DNA of 64,000 bases from Pseudomonas fluorescens (GTDB taxonomy: Bacteria > Pseudomonadota > Gammaproteobacteria > Pseudomonadales > Pseudomonadaceae). The notes under the pieces were generated by a model. That model saw only the letters and a list, made by a program, of their open reading frames with translations. It did not search any database and was not told the DNA's origin. Positions 60,986-64,000 of this stretch are shown piece after piece. The first letter of the stretch is position 1. Each line of letters starts with the position of its first letter. The DNA lies in contig NZ_LVEJ01000018.1 of the NCBI RefSeq assembly GCF_001648775.1, positions 320,054 through 384,053 of the forward strand, written 5' to 3'. Made by a program: the position numbers and the translations under genes.

Positions 60986-62422
60986 TCAGCGATGGGCAAT
61001 ATTCTCCAGCGCCAGATTGCGTGTGCGCGGGCCGAACCAGCCGATGGTCAACATTACGATCAGCATGCTGCTGACGATGAACGCCAACACCCCGGGCGTG
61101 CCGAAATTGTCGAGAAACAAGCCGATCAACAGGCTGCTGAACACCGTCGACAAACGACTGAACGAATAGCAGAAACCTACTGCGCGGGCGCGGATGTTGG
61201 TCGGGAACAGTTCGCTCTGGTACGAGTGATAACTGAAGCTCAGCCAGGCGTTGCAGAAGGTGATCATCACCCCGCAGAAGATCAGCCCGAATGCGCTGGT
61301 CTGCAGGGCGAACAAGGTGCCGAAGGTCATCGCGCCGAGGGCCGAGCCGACGATCTGCCATTTGTTCTCGAAGCGGTTGGCAAACTTCACGAACAGCAAC
61401 GGCCCGAGCGGGTAGGCGAGGGTGATGATGAAGGCGTACATCAGGCTGTGGGTGACGCTGACACCCTGACCGGACAGCAGCGCCGGCAGCCAATTGCCGA
61501 AACCGAAGAAACCGATGGCCTGAAAGATGTGGAAGACAATCAGCATCAACGCGCGACGGCGATAAGGCGGCTGCCAGATATCGGCGAAGCGGCCCTTGCC
61601 CTCGACATCGACCGGGACCGTTTCGGGCACGTCCAGTGGCTGGCCGTGATCCTTTTCGCAACGTGCTTCGATGTGGTCGAGAATCCGGTTGGCCTCATCA
61701 AAGCGGCCATGCTGCGCCAACCAGCGCGGCGATTCCGGCAGGCGTTTGCGCAGCCACCAGATAAACAGCGCAAACACCGCACTGGCCAACACCACCCAGC
61801 GCCAGCCGCTGATGCCGAACGGTGCTTGCGGCACCAGCCACCAGGACATCAGCGCCACTGCCGGCACCGACAGAAACTGCACAAAAAACGCGAAGGCAAA
61901 CGCCGAACTGCGCATGCGTTTGGGCACCAGTTCCGAGAGGTAGGCGTCGATCGTCACCAGTTCGATGCCCAAGCCGATGCCGACCAGAAAGCGCATGCAG
62001 ATAATGCCCAGCGCCGAACTCTGAATGCCCATCAACACCGTCGCGACCGTGTACCAGACCAGCGCAAAGGTGAAGATCGCACGGCGGCCGAAGCGATCCG
62101 CCAACGGGCTGAGCAGACTGGCGCCGAGGAACAGGCCGAGGAACGTCGCCGAGGCAAACGCCGCCTGATCGGAGAAGCCGAACACGCCCTGATTGCCGGT
62201 GGCGAAGATGCCGTCGCGAATCAGGCCGGGGCTGATGTAGGCGGTCTGGAACAAATCGTAGAGTTCGAAAAAACCACCGATCGACAGCAACGCCACCAGC
62301 CGCCAGATCGTCGCGACGGCGGGGAGACGGTCGATGCGGGCGGAAATCTCGGCGGCGCGTACCGGGTCGATGCCATCGCGTTGCGCGGCGGCGGGGGCGT
62401 GTGCAGTCATGGGCTGATCCAT
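60986..62422 (-). CDS. Major facilitator superfamily transporter (sugar-porter/niacin-like type)
   Basis: The 478-aa membrane protein has about 12 segments. It has the MFS signature GASLLSPLADRFGRRAIFTFAL between helices 2 and 3, LSELVPKRMRSSAFAFAF after helix 4 and PESPRWLAQHGRFDEANRIL in the central loop. The PESPRWL pattern places it in the sugar-porter-like group, which in proteobacteria includes NiaP and aromatic-acid carriers. The substrate cannot be assigned. An ATG four codons downstream is an alternative start. Confidence 0.87.
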   Translation of the reverse strand: MDQPMTAHAPAAAQRDGIDPVRAAEISARIDRLPAVATIWRLVALLSIGGFFELYDLFQTAYISPGLIRDGIFATGNQGVFGFSDQAAFASATFLGLFLGASLLSPLADRFGRRAIFTFALVWYTVATVLMGIQSSALGIICMRFLVGIGLGIELVTIDAYLSELVPKRMRSSAFAFAFFVQFLSVPAVALMSWWLVPQAPFGISGWRWVVLASAVFALFIWWLRKRLPESPRWLAQHGRFDEANRILDHIEARCEKDHGQPLDVPETVPVDVEGKGRFADIWQPPYRRRALMLIVFHIFQAIGFFGFGNWLPALLSGQGVSVTHSLMYAFIITLAYPLGPLLFVKFANRFENKWQIVGSALGAMTFGTLFALQTSAFGLIFCGVMITFCNAWLSFSYHSYQSELFPTNIRARAVGFCYSFSRLSTVFSSLLIGLFLDNFGTPGVLAFIVSSMLIVMLTIGWFGPRTRNLALENIAHR

Positions 62423-62535
62423 TTTTTATTGATGGAAAAGCTTAGCCTGCTATCGGAGTGAGCGGATTGTGAATATCGGCGGTTTAACCAGGTAAACCGC
62501 TGATTTTCAGCAATATCTACTTACGAATTAACGAT

Positions 62536-62976
62536 TTATGCCGCCGCTGCCGAATCCGGCAGTGCCGAGGCTGGCAGCCCGAAGATCCGGTCAAACAGCC
62601 AGTTGAAAGCAAACGTGTAGCACGGGATGAAGATGATCAGCGCCAGATCCAGCAGAAACGCCTGCACCAGGCTGATGTTCATCCACCAGGCGATCAACGG
62701 AATCAGAAACACGATCAGCGTCAGTTGAAAGCCAACCGCATGGGCGATGCGCCGTTTAACCGTGCGTGTGCGCGAAAGCTGACGGCTTTCCCAATGCTCG
62801 AACAGCGAGGTGTAAATGAAATTCCAGGTCACGGCGATGGTGGTGATGATCACTGCCAATGGCCCGGTGCTGCCCGGCGAGGTGCCGGACAACAGCGCCA
62901 GACCGAGGGCGGAGAAGGTCATGCCGATCACTTCGTAGAGCGATACGTAGACCAGTTTGCGTTTAACGCCTTGCAT
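62536..62976 (-). CDS. PACE family multidrug/biocide efflux transporter
   Basis: The 146-aa membrane protein has four helices in two repeated bacterial transmembrane-pair domains. The essential glutamate of the AceI family, E15, is present in the first helix (VSLYEVIGMTFSA), and FNWLFDRIFGLP ends the second repeat. AceI exports chlorhexidine and short-chain diamines by proton exchange. The ATG at 62976 fits the family start. A LysR-type regulator gene is divergent 119 bp away, the same arrangement as aceI with aceR. Confidence 0.92.
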   Translation of the reverse strand: MQGVKRKLVYVSLYEVIGMTFSALGLALLSGTSPGSTGPLAVIITTIAVTWNFIYTSLFEHWESRQLSRTRTVKRRIAHAVGFQLTLIVFLIPLIAWWMNISLVQAFLLDLALIIFIPCYTFAFNWLFDRIFGLPASALPDSAAAA

Positions 62977-63047
62977 GGGAATTGCCTCTTTCTTGCGACT
63001 TGTGGCCAGTAGCACTGGCGAAGGCGGCGGAAGATAGCTTCAATAGG

Positions 63048-63066
63048 GCTGACAGAAAAAGTCAGC
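63048..63066. promoter_or_regulatory. Candidate LysR operator between the PACE and LysR genes
   Basis: GCTGAC-AGAAAAA-GTCAGC is a perfect 6-bp dyad, 30 bp before the lysR GTG start and about 70 bp before the PACE start. A second perfect dyad, GCCAGT-AGC-ACTGGC, lies at 63005..63019 near the PACE start. Confidence 0.5.
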
Positions 63067-63095
63067 TACTTTCACTTTTATTGATAGGTGTTCAG

Positions 63096-63968
63096 GTGAA
63101 TTTCAACAGCGACAGCATCGAGCTGTTCCTTGCCGTGATCGAGCGCGGCTCGTTTTCGGCGGCGGCGCGGGCGTTGGGCAAAGTCCCTTCGGCGGTGAGC
63201 ATGGGCATCGGCAACCTTGAGGCCGAGCTGGGTTATCTGCTGTTCGACCGCAGCCACCGTGAACCGCAACCCACGGCGATGGCGTTGTCACTGGTGCCAC
63301 ACGCGCGACTGATCGCCGAACAACTCAAACACCTGCAAGTGCACGCGGTGGAACTGTCGTTGGGACTGGAGAGCAAGTTGTCGATCGGCGTGGTCGCGGA
63401 CATCGACCGGCGCCGTTTGCTGGCGGCGATCAAGGTGATTGCCGAGCGGCACCCGCTGCTTGATATCGAAGTGCTGACCGCCCCGCAGGATGACGTGCTG
63501 GCGATGTTGCACAGCGGCCGGGTCAGCGTGTGCCTGGCGTTCGCCGGGTTGAGCATGAACGTGCTGGAGCGTTTTCAGTTTGTCGGCAGCGAACGGATGA
63601 TCGCCACGCTGGCGGCGGACAGTCCGCTGTTGCGGGGGCAGGGTCTGTTCCTCGAAGACTTGGTGCATGTGCGGCAGATCATCGTCGCCAGCCGCGATTT
63701 GCCAATCAGTGAGACGCGGCCGTTGGTGGCGCAATCGTATTGGCGCACCGACAGTCTGGAGACGGCGATGGAAATGGTCGAGGCGGGATTGGGCTGGGGT
63801 AATTTTCCGTTGTCGGTGGTGCAGTCGCGGATCGACTCCGGGCGGCTGAAACGCCTGAATTTCCGCAACATCGAAAACGGCCTGGTGATGCCGGTGCACG
63901 CGGTGTGGCTCAAGAGCCAGCCATTGCAGAAGGGCGCGCTGGCCCTCGTTGACCTGCTCAGCCACTGA
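63096..63968 (+). CDS. LysR family transcriptional regulator
   Basis: The 290-aa regulator has an N-terminal winged helix (IELFLAVIERGSFSAAARALGKVPSAVSMGIGNLE) and a LysR substrate-binding domain from about residue 88 (LSIGVVADIDRRRLLAAI). The start is GTG at 63096 with AGGTG upstream; no in-frame ATG is near it. It is divergent from the PACE efflux gene, which it probably regulates. The last 32 bases of the window after its stop show nothing. Confidence 0.9.
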   Translation: MNFNSDSIELFLAVIERGSFSAAARALGKVPSAVSMGIGNLEAELGYLLFDRSHREPQPTAMALSLVPHARLIAEQLKHLQVHAVELSLGLESKLSIGVVADIDRRRLLAAIKVIAERHPLLDIEVLTAPQDDVLAMLHSGRVSVCLAFAGLSMNVLERFQFVGSERMIATLAADSPLLRGQGLFLEDLVHVRQIIVASRDLPISETRPLVAQSYWRTDSLETAMEMVEAGLGWGNFPLSVVQSRIDSGRLKRLNFRNIENGLVMPVHAVWLKSQPLQKGALALVDLLSH

Positions 63969-64000
63969 ACATTGCGCAGATCCAACTAATGAAATGGTTA

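Noticed and set aside
60992..62461. A 489-codon open frame opposite the MFS transporter gene
   Set aside because: It mirrors codon bias of the real gene. Its product is low-complexity (Ala, Arg, Gln, His) without domains.

Overview
The window is a GC-rich chromosomal segment of a Pseudomonas, most likely of the P. fluorescens complex. Three things point to this: the arcDABC, gap/edd/glk/gltR/gtrS/gtsABCD/oprB and hexR/zwf/pgl/eda gene orders, the P. aeruginosa-like protein features (for example Cys406 of ArcA), and a dense set of intergenic REP palindromes built on GTGGGAGCGAGC..GCTCGCGAA. No rRNA, tRNA, insertion sequence, prophage or CRISPR array was seen. Both ends of the window lie in intergenic DNA.

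Layout. 0.1-5.4 kb: glycine cleavage genes gcvH-gcvP (minus) with a sigma-54 promoter, three GcsR-type binding sites and the gene for the enhancer-binding activator GcsR. 5.6-12.8 kb: arginine deiminase operon arcDABC plus a DUF5064 gene (minus, ANR-type promoter), with a second full-length arcD paralogue transcribed divergently. 12.8-18.3 kb: an AlkA-type DNA glycosylase, a CoA-transferase, a dCache chemoreceptor and a DUF454 membrane protein. 18.4-23.5 kb: haem acquisition (haem oxygenase, TonB-dependent receptor with signalling domain, FecR-type anti-sigma and FecI-type sigma with a Fur box). 23.7-42.7 kb: almost the whole glucose/Entner-Doudoroff regulon: gap, edd-glk, gltR-gtrS, an AGE-family sugar isomerase, gtsABCD, oprB, a hexose-6-P mutarotase, hexR, zwf-pgl-eda. 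HexR-type boxes (TTGT-N7-ACAA) lie between gap and edd, and AAnAAnAA motifs of the Hfq/Crc type sit just ahead of at least six of these genes.

42.8-51.2 kb: a degenerate intradiol-dioxygenase-like protein, a class-V aminotransferase-fold enzyme, DUF3820, a DUF2383 protein behind a near-consensus sigma-54 promoter, then the fatty-acid block phaJ, alpha/beta hydrolase, fadD2, fadD1. 51.4-58.3 kb: small stress-type proteins (CsbD, a 36-aa Lys-rich protein), a BrkB/YihY membrane protein, peptide deformylase, GNAT, a desaturase, and an odd group of a PhnD-like protein, an ECF sigma factor and a glycine-betaine-type binding protein with no FecR or ABC partners. 58.3-64 kb: a soluble PAS-PAS-MCP protein resembling BdlA with a long leader, an unknown 181-aa protein, an MFS transporter, and a PACE efflux gene divergent from a LysR regulator.

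Two repeat families punctuate the window. The first is twelve paired REPs plus two partial copies. The second is six copies of a roughly 160-310 bp element bounded by CCCTCACCC-AGCCCTCTCCC inverted ends with an inner CGACCTGA/TCAGGTCGG dyad. The points most worth following up are the ECF-sigma/binding-protein pair, the ligand-less intradiol-like protein, the sigma-54 promoter of the DUF2383 gene, the BdlA-like leader, and the shared AAnAAnAA signature of the glucose genes. All coordinates, motif matches and residue numbers were read by eye; no database search was run.
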